From positions 5,082,001 through 5,146,000 of the forward strand of contig NZ_CP056032.1 in the NCBI RefSeq assembly GCF_013375035.1: a stretch of 64,000 nt of DNA, in the 5' to 3' direction. Positions 17,337-25,306 of the stretch are shown here, one piece after another. The number at the start of each line of letters is the position of its first letter. The first letter of the stretch is position 1. The position numbers and the translations under genes were made by a program. Under the pieces are notes generated by a model, which saw only the letters and a program-made list of their open reading frames with translations, did not search any database and had not been told where the DNA came from. Source of the stretch: Spirosoma sp. KUDC1026 (lineage in GTDB: Bacteria > Bacteroidota > Bacteroidia > Cytophagales > Spirosomataceae).

Positions 17337-18155
17337 GTGAGCTATCAAGCACTTGGTAATTTAGTAGGATTAATACTGTTAGGCTTTGTTCTGGCTACGT
17401 GCTCTGATCATCAACTGCAACCACCCACATCACCCTTACGATTTCGCTTAAAAGCGACCAATGATAGTGTATCGGGGAGTAGGGTTGAGTATAACTATGA
17501 TGTCCACAACCGATTCGTCTCCTTCACCCGCGAAGACGGCAGTGTAGGGTCAGTGCTGTATGATGACCAGAATCGCTATAAGCAGTTTGAGTATCGACCC
17601 GGACCTTCCACGTCTACCCCCCTTCGCAACAGCTATGCCCAACGCGTCGATTTTCTTTTCAAGCCAAACAGTAAGGATTTTACCACCGTGACGTATTTTT
17701 TTCCAAATGGGGTTGAGTCCTTCGCTTACTATAGACACTACTTCTTTGATGCAACGAATCAGTTAACCCTGATCCAGAGGGCAGCGCTCGATGGATTCGT
17801 TGGCGGATATTTCAGTTACGAATACACCGGCGATAATATTACCACTGAAGCTCCAGGCCCCCCATCCCGGATTAATTATCCATATTTTTATACGTATGAT
17901 GATAAGCCAAATCCTTACTACGGCTTGATAACACCGTATAGCTTGGCAACATCATCTGGAGGCCAGCTTGAAGGTTATCGCTGGGCGGTTCAGCAATACA
18001 GTCGAAACAACGTCACAGAAACAAAATATGTCACACAAATATTTCCCAGTCGATATAAGTACAACAGTCAAGGCTTACCTGTTCAACAAACTGACTTTTC
18101 AGATGGTGGGCGAAAGATTACTGCTCAAATAACCTTTACTTACGAAACCTTCTAA
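17337..18155 (+). CDS. Orphan lipoprotein with YD-like repeats
   Basis: Predicted lipoprotein. From GTG 17337 (VSYQALGNLVGLILLGFVLATC) the lipobox LATC gives a mature start CSDHQLQPPTSP; 272 residues. An open frame reaches ATG 17262, but a near-consensus -7 box (TACTATTG) about 25 nt before the GTG favours the shorter form. The mature part has R-x-E-Y-N-Y-D and VLYDDQNRYKQFEYRPG, resembling single YD repeats and the beta-strand repeats of Bacteroidota surface lipoproteins of the DUF4595 type. It ends in a beta-rich ITAQITFTYETF. Family and function are not certain; it has no operon partner. Confidence 0.55.
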   Translation: MSYQALGNLVGLILLGFVLATCSDHQLQPPTSPLRFRLKATNDSVSGSRVEYNYDVHNRFVSFTREDGSVGSVLYDDQNRYKQFEYRPGPSTSTPLRNSYAQRVDFLFKPNSKDFTTVTYFFPNGVESFAYYRHYFFDATNQLTLIQRAALDGFVGGYFSYEYTGDNITTEAPGPPSRINYPYFYTYDDKPNPYYGLITPYSLATSSGGQLEGYRWAVQQYSRNNVTETKYVTQIFPSRYKYNSQGLPVQQTDFSDGGRKITAQITFTYETF

Positions 18156-18281
18156 GTAAATACAACATCGCTTCAAAAAGTACAACGTATGACTATTTTG
18201 ATCTACACTCAAGCATTGTACATTTCCCAGACTCGTTCTATAACTAACTTTATGTAAAGGGAATAAACTGATATCCTGTGC

Positions 18282-18452
18282 TTAGTGAAGGCCCTTTATT
18301 TTGGCGAAGCCTCGTACAAAAATCCAATACAGACCCAGTGACAAGGGAATCAAAACAAGCGCATTTGCGGTGATAAACTTGGCTACCAAGGCTAGCGTTA
18401 TGGCTACTACCCAAATGCTGAATAGATACTTTGCGTAAGGAAGTTTCGACAT
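18282..18452 (-). CDS. 56-residue two-span membrane protein
   Basis: A short minus-strand ORF: MSKLPYAKYLFSIWVVAITL, ALVAKFITANALVLIPLSLG, LYWIFVRGFAKIKGLH. Two hydrophobic helices are separated by KFITAN, with a basic C-terminus. About 40 nt upstream the minus strand has TACTTTGG, close to a -7 box. No family recognised; function unknown. Confidence 0.5.
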   Translation of the reverse strand: MSKLPYAKYLFSIWVVAITLALVAKFITANALVLIPLSLGLYWIFVRGFAKIKGLH

Positions 18453-18500
18453 GATTACTGTTGTATAAGTGATGTTATGTTAGCCAAAGTACAAACTTCA

Positions 18501-18746
18501 TGCAAAATACCGTTTCAAAAAACGCCTATTCAGGGAGATTATTGGCGGCTCTTTTGTCGAGCTGTACTTTAGTATATCGATCCGTCGCAGATAGCCATCT
18601 TAATAATCAACCCTAACGACGGCCTGGGTCTTTTTTATCACGAACAGACAAGTACGGGCGATTATAACAACGTAAATCTAAATCATCCCAGCCTGTCTTC
18701 GGCCGCTTTCAGAGACAACATTCGAGATAACTTATGTACTTCTTGA
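18501..18746 (+). pseudogene. Frameshifted short lipoprotein remnant
   Basis: ATG 18501 opens a frame with a lipoprotein-like signal (SGRLLAALLSSCTLVYRSVA) that stops at a TAA after 38 codons. In the +2 frame from about 18610 a second coding-looking stretch continues: INPNDGLGLFYHEQTSTGDY, NNVNLNHPSLSSAAFRDNIR, ending at TGA 18744-18746. Read together they look like one small lipoprotein broken by a frameshift. Family unknown. Confidence 0.35.
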
Positions 18747-18799
18747 TTCGTAGCGAACCCAGTTTGAGCGATTCGTACGCGCGATGAATCAGGGGCCAG

Positions 18800-19564
18800 T
18801 CAGCGCCACAAATCCCAGGCGAAGCGCAGGATCGTAACCGCAATGACGATCAGGAAGAAGATTCGGATAAATGAGTTGCCCTTCAGAATGGCCAGCCGGG
18901 CACCCAGGAACGCCCCCGTCAGATTGGCGACGGCCATCGGGATAGCAACCGAGTAGAGAATCACGCCCTTGTTGACAAAAAACAGCAGGCTGGCCAGATT
19001 GGTCGACGCGTTGACCAGCTTGGCATGGGCGCTGGCTTTCAGAAAATCGAAGCCAATCAGCGCAATAAATCCCAGCACCAGAAAACTCCCCGTTCCCGGA
19101 CCGAAAAAGCCATCGTAGAAACCGATGATAGCTCCCATTAGCCACATCCGTATCTGTTGTTGCCGGGGCGATACTACGCGCAGGGGCATCTGGCCAAAGT
19201 CTTTCTTGGTGAGCGTGTAGATAAAAACCCCGATCAGGATAACCAGCGCCAGCGGTTTCATAAAGTAGTTGGGCACGAGCGTCAGGGTAAGTGAACCCAG
19301 CCAGGACGCCCCAAACGCAATCGCCATCATGGGGCCGATAAAGCGCCCGACAACCGCTACGCGTCGGCTATACTGAAAAGCGCCCATTGTACTCCCCGCC
19401 AGCGACGGAATTTTTGTCGTGCCAATCAGCGCCGGGACCGGATACTGCGGCAGGCTGAATAATATAGCTGGCGTTTGAATTAACCCGCCCCCACCGATAA
19501 TCGCGTCAATAAACCCGGCCACAAACGCAAAGCCACAAAGCGTACCAATCAACTCATAATCCAT
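18800..19564 (-). CDS. TSUP-family (TauE/SafE) membrane transporter
   Basis: A 254-residue inner-membrane protein of the TauE/SafE family, which exports or imports sulfur-containing or small organic anions; the substrate is unknown. Two related halves are visible: AFVAGFIDAIIGGGGLIQTPA with ALIGTTKIPSLAGS, and AIIGFYDGFFGPGTGSF with KLVNASTNLASLLFF. I chose ATG 19564; a perfect -7 box at 19578-19571 covers the alternative TTG at 19573, so the transcript has almost no leader. It diverges from ccmB. Confidence 0.9.
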   Translation of the reverse strand: MDYELIGTLCGFAFVAGFIDAIIGGGGLIQTPAILFSLPQYPVPALIGTTKIPSLAGSTMGAFQYSRRVAVVGRFIGPMMAIAFGASWLGSLTLTLVPNYFMKPLALVILIGVFIYTLTKKDFGQMPLRVVSPRQQQIRMWLMGAIIGFYDGFFGPGTGSFLVLGFIALIGFDFLKASAHAKLVNASTNLASLLFFVNKGVILYSVAIPMAVANLTGAFLGARLAILKGNSFIRIFFLIVIAVTILRFAWDLWR

Positions 19565-19570
19565 TGGCGG

Positions 19571-19578
19571 CAAAAGTA
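19571..19578 (-). promoter_or_regulatory. -7 promoter box of the TSUP gene
   Basis: TACTTTTG on the minus strand, an exact TAnnTTTG match ending only 6 nt before the ATG at 19564, which implies a leaderless or nearly leaderless mRNA. Confidence 0.5.
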
Positions 19579-19625
19579 ACCAAAAACTGTTCAGTCCTTT
19601 TCCTTACTCTTTCCGGGTTCTGATG

Positions 19626-19633
19626 TAAATTTG
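19626..19633 (+). promoter_or_regulatory. -7 promoter box of the ccm operon
   Basis: TAAATTTG, exact TAnnTTTG, 22 nt before the GTG start of ccmB at 19656. It should drive ccmB through ccmF. Confidence 0.55.
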
Positions 19634-19655
19634 CGGTCTGAAACAAACTAATCTC

Positions 19656-20327
19656 GTGGAATCAGTACGTCAGATGGGTGCTTTGATGCGGAAGGAATTT
19701 CTGCTGGAGTGGCGGCAACGCTACGCGCTCAACGGCATGCTGCTGTATATCGTCGGGTCGGTGTTTGTTTGTTACCTGAGTTTCAACGCCCGTAGCGGTA
19801 AACTAACGCCTATCGTCTGGAACACGCTGTTCTGGATCATCCTGTTATTCAGCGCGATTAATGCTATTGCTAAGAGCTTTGTGCAGGAACGCGCCGGTCG
19901 CCAGCTGTATTACTATACCCTGGCGAGTCCGCAGCAGATCATCCTGGCTAAAATCGCCTACAACACGATTCTGATGCTGGTTCTGGCACTGCTGGGCTTT
20001 GGGGTGTATGCTTTCGTACTGGGCAATCCGGTAGAAGACATTGGCCTTTACCTGGTCAGTCTTGTGCTGGGCGCTATCGGCTTCTCGTCGTCGCTGACCC
20101 TGGTTTCGGGTATTGCCAGCAAAGCCGAAAACCCGGCGACGCTGATGGCGGTCCTGAGCTTTCCGATCATTCTGCCGCTGTTGCTGATGCTGCTGGAAAT
20201 CTCCAAGAATGCCATGGACGGACTCGACCGAAGCGTGAGCTGGGACGAAGCCGGGATTGTGCTGGCGATTGATGCCATTGTACTCACCCTGTCCTGGTTG
20301 CTGTTTCCGTTTCTGTGGCGGAGTTAA
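19656..20327 (+). CDS. ccmB: Heme exporter protein B
   Basis: Inner-membrane subunit of the CcmABCD complex that releases holo-CcmE during cytochrome c maturation. 223 residues, GTG start (MESVRQMGALMRKEFLLEWRQRY, the CcmB N-terminus). About six helices are predicted; FVQERAGRQLYYYTLASPQQIILAK and FPIILPLLLMLLEIS are family-typical. ccmC follows 58 nt later. The ATPase partner ccmA is not in the window. Confidence 0.9.
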   Translation: MESVRQMGALMRKEFLLEWRQRYALNGMLLYIVGSVFVCYLSFNARSGKLTPIVWNTLFWIILLFSAINAIAKSFVQERAGRQLYYYTLASPQQIILAKIAYNTILMLVLALLGFGVYAFVLGNPVEDIGLYLVSLVLGAIGFSSSLTLVSGIASKAENPATLMAVLSFPIILPLLLMLLEISKNAMDGLDRSVSWDEAGIVLAIDAIVLTLSWLLFPFLWRS

Positions 20328-20385
20328 ACGATTTTCCGGACGTACTGTCCAACCAATATGATTGCCGGGCAACCGGCGCACTGCT

Positions 20386-21045
20386 ATGAAAAAAAACTGG
20401 TGGAAGGCCCTCGCCGTCCTGATTCTAAGCTACGTTATTCTGCAGGGTCTGCTGGGTACCGTACCCCGGCAACCCATTCTGAACGAGAGTATCCGGAACG
20501 TGTATTTTCATGTACCGCTCTGGTTTGGTATGATTGTTCTCCTGCTGACCTCGGCTATTTATTCAATCAAATACCTGCGCTCGGGCAAGTTTGACGATGA
20601 TCTGATTGCGGTTGAATTTGCCAATACGTCGATTCTGTTCGGGCTGCTGGGCTGCCTGACGGGCTCGCTCTGGGCTAATTTTACCTGGGGAGAGCCTTGG
20701 CCAAATGACCCAAAACTGAACAGCGTCGCTGTAGGCATGCTGCTTTATTTCGCTTACCTAATTCTGCGCGGCTCATTCGACGACGAGCAGCGCCGGGCGC
20801 GAATCTCGGCCGTCTATAACATTTTTGCCTTTGCTGTTTTCATTCCGCTTATTTTCATCGTCCCCCGCCTGACCGATTCGCTGCATCCCGGCAACGGTGG
20901 TAACCCAGCTTTCGGGAAGTACGACATGGACAGCCGGATGCGCATGGTATTTTACCCGGCCGTCATCGGTTTCACGCTACTGGGCGTCTGGATTACCGAA
21001 CTACGCGTTCGGATGCGTCGTCTTCGGGCGGCCCTGGAGGAATGA
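20386..21045 (+). CDS. ccmC: Cytochrome c biogenesis protein CcmC/CcsA-type
   Basis: Inner-membrane heme-handling protein that loads heme onto CcmE. 219 residues from ATG 20386 (MKKNWWKALAVLILSYVIL); an upstream ATG at 20362 adds eight residues and is less likely. The tryptophan-rich heme motif is SLWANFTWGEPWPNDPKL, with potential heme ligand His in NVYFHVPLW on the preceding periplasmic side. Second gene of the ccm operon. Confidence 0.92.
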   Translation: MKKNWWKALAVLILSYVILQGLLGTVPRQPILNESIRNVYFHVPLWFGMIVLLLTSAIYSIKYLRSGKFDDDLIAVEFANTSILFGLLGCLTGSLWANFTWGEPWPNDPKLNSVAVGMLLYFAYLILRGSFDDEQRRARISAVYNIFAFAVFIPLIFIVPRLTDSLHPGNGGNPAFGKYDMDSRMRMVFYPAVIGFTLLGVWITELRVRMRRLRAALEE

Positions 21046-21125
21046 TTTAGTATTATTTTTCGTTACTTTATTACTTAGTCCGCCCGCGAACGTCAGGGCT
21101 GACTAACCTGACCTAGCTAAAGCCA

Positions 21126-21362
21126 ATGAGTTTATTTACGAATGTCCTGACTGCCTTACAGCAACCCGTTGAAGAAGGCGTCGCTATGGCCGATCAACTG
21201 CGGGCCGATGGTAAAATCTGGGTTGTGGTCGCTGTGATTGCGGCCGTCTTTGCGGGTATTATCATTTACCTGATCCGGCTCGACAGCCAGCTCGGCAAGC
21301 TGGAAAAAGAAGTAGCTTCTCATACCAGCAATACGCGTCGTAAAGCGCAGGGTATTAGTTAA
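21126..21362 (+). CDS. CcmD-like small membrane protein
   Basis: A 78-residue protein with one transmembrane helix (IWVVVAVIAAVFAGIIIYLI) followed by a charged helix (RLDSQLGKLEKEVASHTSN). Its position between ccmC and ccmE and its shape match CcmD, which holds CcmC and CcmE together. Sequence similarity in this family is low, so position carries most of the weight. Confidence 0.75.
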   Translation: MSLFTNVLTALQQPVEEGVAMADQLRADGKIWVVVAVIAAVFAGIIIYLIRLDSQLGKLEKEVASHTSNTRRKAQGIS

Positions 21363-21387
21363 TCAAACTTGTCCTTTCCGTACTCCA

Positions 21388-21828
21388 ATGAAAATTACCC
21401 ATATCCTCGGTATCATCGTCATCGCGATTGCCATTGGCATCATTGTCTCAACAGCCGGTGACGCTAGTGCGTATGTCAACTTCAAGCAGGCATCTGAGCT
21501 GGCAAAGGACGGCAACGACAAACTAATTCACATTGTCGGCAAAGCGCCTAAAGACGCTCAGGGACACGTAACGGATGTCGTCTACAACCCTCAAATCGAC
21601 CCGAACTACTTTGAGTTCACGCTCATCGATAACGATAATCATTCGGAGCGGGTCGTGTACAACAGTCCTAAACCACAGGACTTCGATCGTTCTGAGCAGA
21701 TCGTGGTAGTCGGCAACATGGAAGGTGATCACTTCAAGTGCAACAAGATCCTGCTGAAATGTCCATCCAAATACCAGGACGGTAAGCTGGAAACCACCGA
21801 ACACGAAGTCAAAACGGCACAACTATGA
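21388..21828 (+). CDS. ccmE: Heme chaperone CcmE (CxxxY type)
   Basis: Membrane-anchored periplasmic OB-fold protein that carries heme from CcmC to CcmF; 146 residues. One N-terminal helix (HILGIIVIAIAIGIIVSTAG), then the OB fold with DRSEQIVVVGNMEGDHFKCNKILLKCPSKYQ. In classical CcmE the heme binds covalently to His in H-x-x-x-Y; here the position is Cys125 in C-P-S-K-Y129. CxxxY forms are known from some archaea and sulfate reducers. The stop codon overlaps the ATG of the antitoxin gene by 4 nt. Confidence 0.92.
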   Translation: MKITHILGIIVIAIAIGIIVSTAGDASAYVNFKQASELAKDGNDKLIHIVGKAPKDAQGHVTDVVYNPQIDPNYFEFTLIDNDNHSERVVYNSPKPQDFDRSEQIVVVGNMEGDHFKCNKILLKCPSKYQDGKLETTEHEVKTAQL

Positions 21829-22022
21829 GCGTTCAGGAAATCGAAGCAGCCGCAAAAGAACTGCCCAGTGAAGAGCTAGATAGCCTTTTGAGTCGGCTTT
21901 CTGATTTTATTCAGGATCGTTGGGATCAGCAGATCGAAGCAGATTTAAAAAATGGTCGTTTCGACGCCCTTATTGACGAACTAACGCATGAATACAAGCA
22001 AGGCTTAACCAAGCCGTTATGA
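21825..22022 (+). CDS. RelB-like antitoxin inside the ccm operon
   Basis: A 65-residue acidic helical protein (MSVQEIEAAAKELPSEELDS, LLSRLSDFIQDRWDQQIEAD, LKNGRFDALIDELTHEYKQG) matching small antitoxins paired with RelE/ParE toxins. The C-terminal part is the likely toxin-binding region. ATGA overlaps join it to ccmE in front and to the toxin behind, so it is translated from the ccm transcript. Assigned mainly from size and pairing with the toxin. Confidence 0.8.
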   Translation: MSVQEIEAAAKELPSEELDSLLSRLSDFIQDRWDQQIEADLKNGRFDALIDELTHEYKQGLTKPL

Positions 22023-22288
22023 CGCACAGAACTTTCGATCGTTTCTGGAAGCGTTATGAACAACTGCCAGCAGCAATTAAAAAACTAGCAGACAAGAATT
22101 ACGAGTTGTTGGAGAATGACCCTTTTCATCCATCGTTGCATTTTAAATGTTTGGGAGGAAGAAAGCAGTTCTGGTCCGTACGAGTCGGAGAAAATTATCG
22201 CGCATTAGCTATCCAGCCCGAAGAAAATGTTTTTGTCTGGTTCTGGATTGGTCATCATTCAGAATACGATAGAATAATTAGTCAATGA
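22019..22288 (+). CDS. RelE/ParE-fold toxin inside the ccm operon
   Basis: An 89-residue protein with the RelE/HigB-type fold: FDRFWKRYEQLPAAIKKLADK, HPSLHFKCLGGRKQFWSVRVGENYRAL and the closing FVWFWIGHHSEYDRII. RelE toxins cleave mRNA at the ribosome; ParE relatives target gyrase, and the sequence alone does not settle which. It overlaps its antitoxin and the downstream ccmF by 4 nt each, an uncommon location for a toxin. Confidence 0.85.
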   Translation: MTHRTFDRFWKRYEQLPAAIKKLADKNYELLENDPFHPSLHFKCLGGRKQFWSVRVGENYRALAIQPEENVFVWFWIGHHSEYDRIISQ

Positions 22289-24969
22289 TACACACTACAA
22301 TCGGTCAACTCGGCCATTTTTTCGTCATTCTGTCGTTTGTTACGGCATTGGTGGCAACGGTGGCTTATTTCCTGTCGTCACTCGGTTTGCGCCGGGCGCT
22401 GGCGGCACAACCCACCGCTGAGCGGAGCGAAGAAGCGGTTCTGGAATACGAATCGGGAGATACGCTCACCGTGCAGAAGCCCAAAACCCGCCGGAACGTA
22501 TCGACGGGCGAAAAGGCCAATGCGACAGCAGCCACGAAAGACGACTGGCGGACGCTGGCCCGTTGGGCGTTCTACATCCACGGCGCGGCTGTAGTTGGTA
22601 TTGCGGCTTCGCTGTTTTACATTATCTACAATCACTATTTCGAGTACCATTACGCCTGGAGTCACTCGTCGCTGGCGCTGCCGGTGCACTACATGATTTC
22701 GTGCTTCTGGGAAGGTCAGGAAGGTTCTTTCCTGCTCTGGCTGTTCTGGAATGCGGTCTTGGGCGGTATTCTGATTCAAACCAGTGGTAGTAAATGGGAA
22801 GCCCCCATGATGACCATCTTTGCGCTGGTACAGGCTTTCCTGGCGTCGATGATTCTGGGAGTTGTATTCGGGGATTGGCTTAAGATTGGTTCCTCGCCGT
22901 TCCTGCTGCTGAAAGAAGCAATGCCCGATGCGCCTATCTTCACGATGAATCCTGACTACGTCCCGAAAGACGGCAACGGCCTGAACCCGCTGCTGCAGAA
23001 CTACTGGATGGTTATCCACCCCCCCACGACGTTCCTGGGCTACGCCTTAACGCTGGTTCCTTTCTCGTACTGCATCGCCGGTCTGTGGCGCAACCAACCC
23101 CTCGAATGGATTCGTCCTGCCCTCCCCTGGACGCTGGCCGGTGGTATGATTCTAGGTACAGCTATTATGATGGGCGGCTACTGGGCTTACGAAACTCTGA
23201 ACTTTGGCGGCTACTGGAACTGGGACCCCGTCGAGAACTCGGTCTACGTACCCTGGCTGGTGCTGGTTGGTGCGCTGCACACTATGCTGATCGCAAAGAA
23301 GAGCTCAACGGGTCTGAAAACTGCGATTATCCTGACGATTGCTACGTTCCTTCTGATTCTCTACTCAACTTTCCTGTCGCGGAGCGGTATTCTTGGTAAC
23401 GCATCGGTACACTCGTTCACTGATCTAGGTCTCTCGGGGCAACTGCTGGTTTACATGCTAGCGTTCTTAGTGCTCTCAGTCGCGTTGGCGGTTAGTAAGT
23501 GGAAATTTATACCCAGCGATGAGCAGGAAGCATCGGTATACACTAAAGAGTTCTGGCTGTTTATCGGCGCTACAGTACTCTGTCTGGCCGCTTTTCAGGT
23601 AACAGCTACTACGTCGATTCCAGTGTACAACAAGATTCTCGAATCGTTCGGTAAAGTATCAAATCTGGCTCTCCCCGCCGATCAGGTGGCGCACTACAGT
23701 AAATTCCAGATCTGGTTTTTCATTGTTATTGCGTTGCTCACGGGCGTCGGCCAGTATATGTGGTGGCGTAAGCTGGACAACAAGAAGTGGGACGCACTCA
23801 CTACGCCGGCTATCATTACGTTGCTGATCAGCGCAGGTATTATCGCCTTTGGATCGATCACCAATCCTGTTTACATGGCGTTATTGGTAGCCGCGGTGTT
23901 TGCACTGGTGGCTAATACAACCATCGTTCTGGGGGTTATTCGCGGTAATTATCGTCTGTCGGGGGGGGCTGTTGCCCACATTGGCATGGCGCTGATGCTG
24001 CTGGGCGTTCTTTACTCGGCGGGTTATTCGCGGATCATTTCGATCAATAACAGCGGCCTGGCGATCTCGAATCAGGAGGAGTTCACCAAGAACGACAACA
24101 AAGAGAATAAAGAAAATAAGCTACTGTGGCTGAATCAGGGCGAGCAAATGGGTCCCTATCAGCTCACGTACCGGGGCCGCCGGATCGAAGCCCGTGACGT
24201 GCCGGGGTATCTTCCCCAGAAAGCGGTGTCGGTAATAGACGGCGATTTCCACGGTATTGCCCAGCAGGACATCGAGCAGAACGGCAAACTGTACTACAAA
24301 AAGGGGGATACGCTGGCGCTGTATCCAGAGAATACGTACTATGAAGTCGAGTATCGGGAGCCCAGCGGCAAGATCTTTACGCTCTACCCACGGGCGCAGG
24401 CGAATGATCGAATGGGTCTGTTAGCCTCGCCGGACATTCGTCACAAAATGGACCGCGATATGTATACGTTTGTATCATCGGTCCCAGATCCAAGTTCAGA
24501 GAGAAGCTGGGGTAAGACGGAAAACTACACAATAGCAGTTAAAGATACGTTCTTCCTGAACGACTACGTCGCCATTCTGGACAATGTAATCCGGACCAAC
24601 GATGTTGAAGGCATGGAAATCGGTCCCAATGATGCCGCCGTTCGCGCACACATCCGTGTGCTGGATAAAAACGGTGAACATATTCTGAAACCGGCGTTCA
24701 TCATTAAAGATCGGATGGTGGGTCGCCGGGCCGATACGAGCGATGAACTGGGGGTTCGGATTCAATTGAACGCAATCGACCCGGCAAGCGGTAAATTTAC
24801 CTTTGCCGTCAACCAGACGAAGCGCGATTATATTGTTCTGAAAGCATACGAAAAGCCGCTGATCAATATTCTCTGGATTGGTACGCTTCTGGTGATTATT
24901 GGTTTCCTGATGGCTACCATCCGACGGTACCGCGACTTCTCGAAAATGAAACAAAAGGGTCTGGCTTAA
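22285..24969 (+). CDS. ccmF: Cytochrome c heme lyase CcmF
   Basis: Large inner-membrane protein (894 residues) that ligates heme to apocytochrome c. It has many helices and the conserved tryptophan-rich segment GGYWAYETLNFGGYWNWDPVENSVYVPWL, plus HYAWSHSSLALPVHYMISCFWEGQEGSF near the N-terminus. The C-terminal third is a large periplasmic domain (about residues 600-870) before a last helix. The ATG overlaps the toxin stop by 4 nt. It is the last ccm gene here; ccmG and ccmH are not seen. Confidence 0.95.
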   Translation: MIHTTIGQLGHFFVILSFVTALVATVAYFLSSLGLRRALAAQPTAERSEEAVLEYESGDTLTVQKPKTRRNVSTGEKANATAATKDDWRTLARWAFYIHGAAVVGIAASLFYIIYNHYFEYHYAWSHSSLALPVHYMISCFWEGQEGSFLLWLFWNAVLGGILIQTSGSKWEAPMMTIFALVQAFLASMILGVVFGDWLKIGSSPFLLLKEAMPDAPIFTMNPDYVPKDGNGLNPLLQNYWMVIHPPTTFLGYALTLVPFSYCIAGLWRNQPLEWIRPALPWTLAGGMILGTAIMMGGYWAYETLNFGGYWNWDPVENSVYVPWLVLVGALHTMLIAKKSSTGLKTAIILTIATFLLILYSTFLSRSGILGNASVHSFTDLGLSGQLLVYMLAFLVLSVALAVSKWKFIPSDEQEASVYTKEFWLFIGATVLCLAAFQVTATTSIPVYNKILESFGKVSNLALPADQVAHYSKFQIWFFIVIALLTGVGQYMWWRKLDNKKWDALTTPAIITLLISAGIIAFGSITNPVYMALLVAAVFALVANTTIVLGVIRGNYRLSGGAVAHIGMALMLLGVLYSAGYSRIISINNSGLAISNQEEFTKNDNKENKENKLLWLNQGEQMGPYQLTYRGRRIEARDVPGYLPQKAVSVIDGDFHGIAQQDIEQNGKLYYKKGDTLALYPENTYYEVEYREPSGKIFTLYPRAQANDRMGLLASPDIRHKMDRDMYTFVSSVPDPSSERSWGKTENYTIAVKDTFFLNDYVAILDNVIRTNDVEGMEIGPNDAAVRAHIRVLDKNGEHILKPAFIIKDRMVGRRADTSDELGVRIQLNAIDPASGKFTFAVNQTKRDYIVLKAYEKPLINILWIGTLLVIIGFLMATIRRYRDFSKMKQKGLA

Positions 24970-24984
24970 TTGAATCAGACTACT

Positions 24985-25019
24985 GAACGGCTGACGTAGC
25001 CGGTTTACGTCAGCCGTTC
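24985..25019 (+). terminator. Hairpin after ccmF
   Basis: A 14-bp stem (24985-24998 with 25006-25019, GAACGGCTGACGTA) and a 7-nt loop, 16 nt after ccmF. It has no T tract, so it may be a weak terminator or an mRNA-protecting structure; the next gene starts 14 nt later. Confidence 0.5.
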
Positions 25020-25032
25020 GGCTTACTCGCTT

Positions 25033-25263
25033 ATGAAGCTTCCTGAAACGCTTACGCTGGCCGCTGCGGTCGGTTTTCTCATTCTCTGGATTGCGGAGTA
25101 CCAGCGTACTACGTTCGCAGACAGCTACTGGCTGCTAATGTTATGTCTGGCGTTTCTGCTGCTGTTCCAGTTTATTCGTAACCGGCGTATTGAACGCAGC
25201 AAAGAGGTTTCGCCAACGATCAAACAAATGGCGGCCGATCGCCAGAAAAAGAAGAAAAAATAA
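25033..25263 (+). CDS. Small two-span membrane protein
   Basis: A 76-residue protein: two hydrophobic segments (LTLAAAVGFLILWIAEY and YWLLMLCLAFLLLFQFI), then a strongly basic tail ending QMAADRQKKKKK. No family recognised. It lies between ccmF and the GldE-like gene, 44 nt from the latter, and could be in the same transcript. Confidence 0.6.
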   Translation: MKLPETLTLAAAVGFLILWIAEYQRTTFADSYWLLMLCLAFLLLFQFIRNRRIERSKEVSPTIKQMAADRQKKKKK

Positions 25264-25306
25264 GCTGACGTATTCGTCCGTATCTGTCAACTAATCATTC
25301 CGCCAT

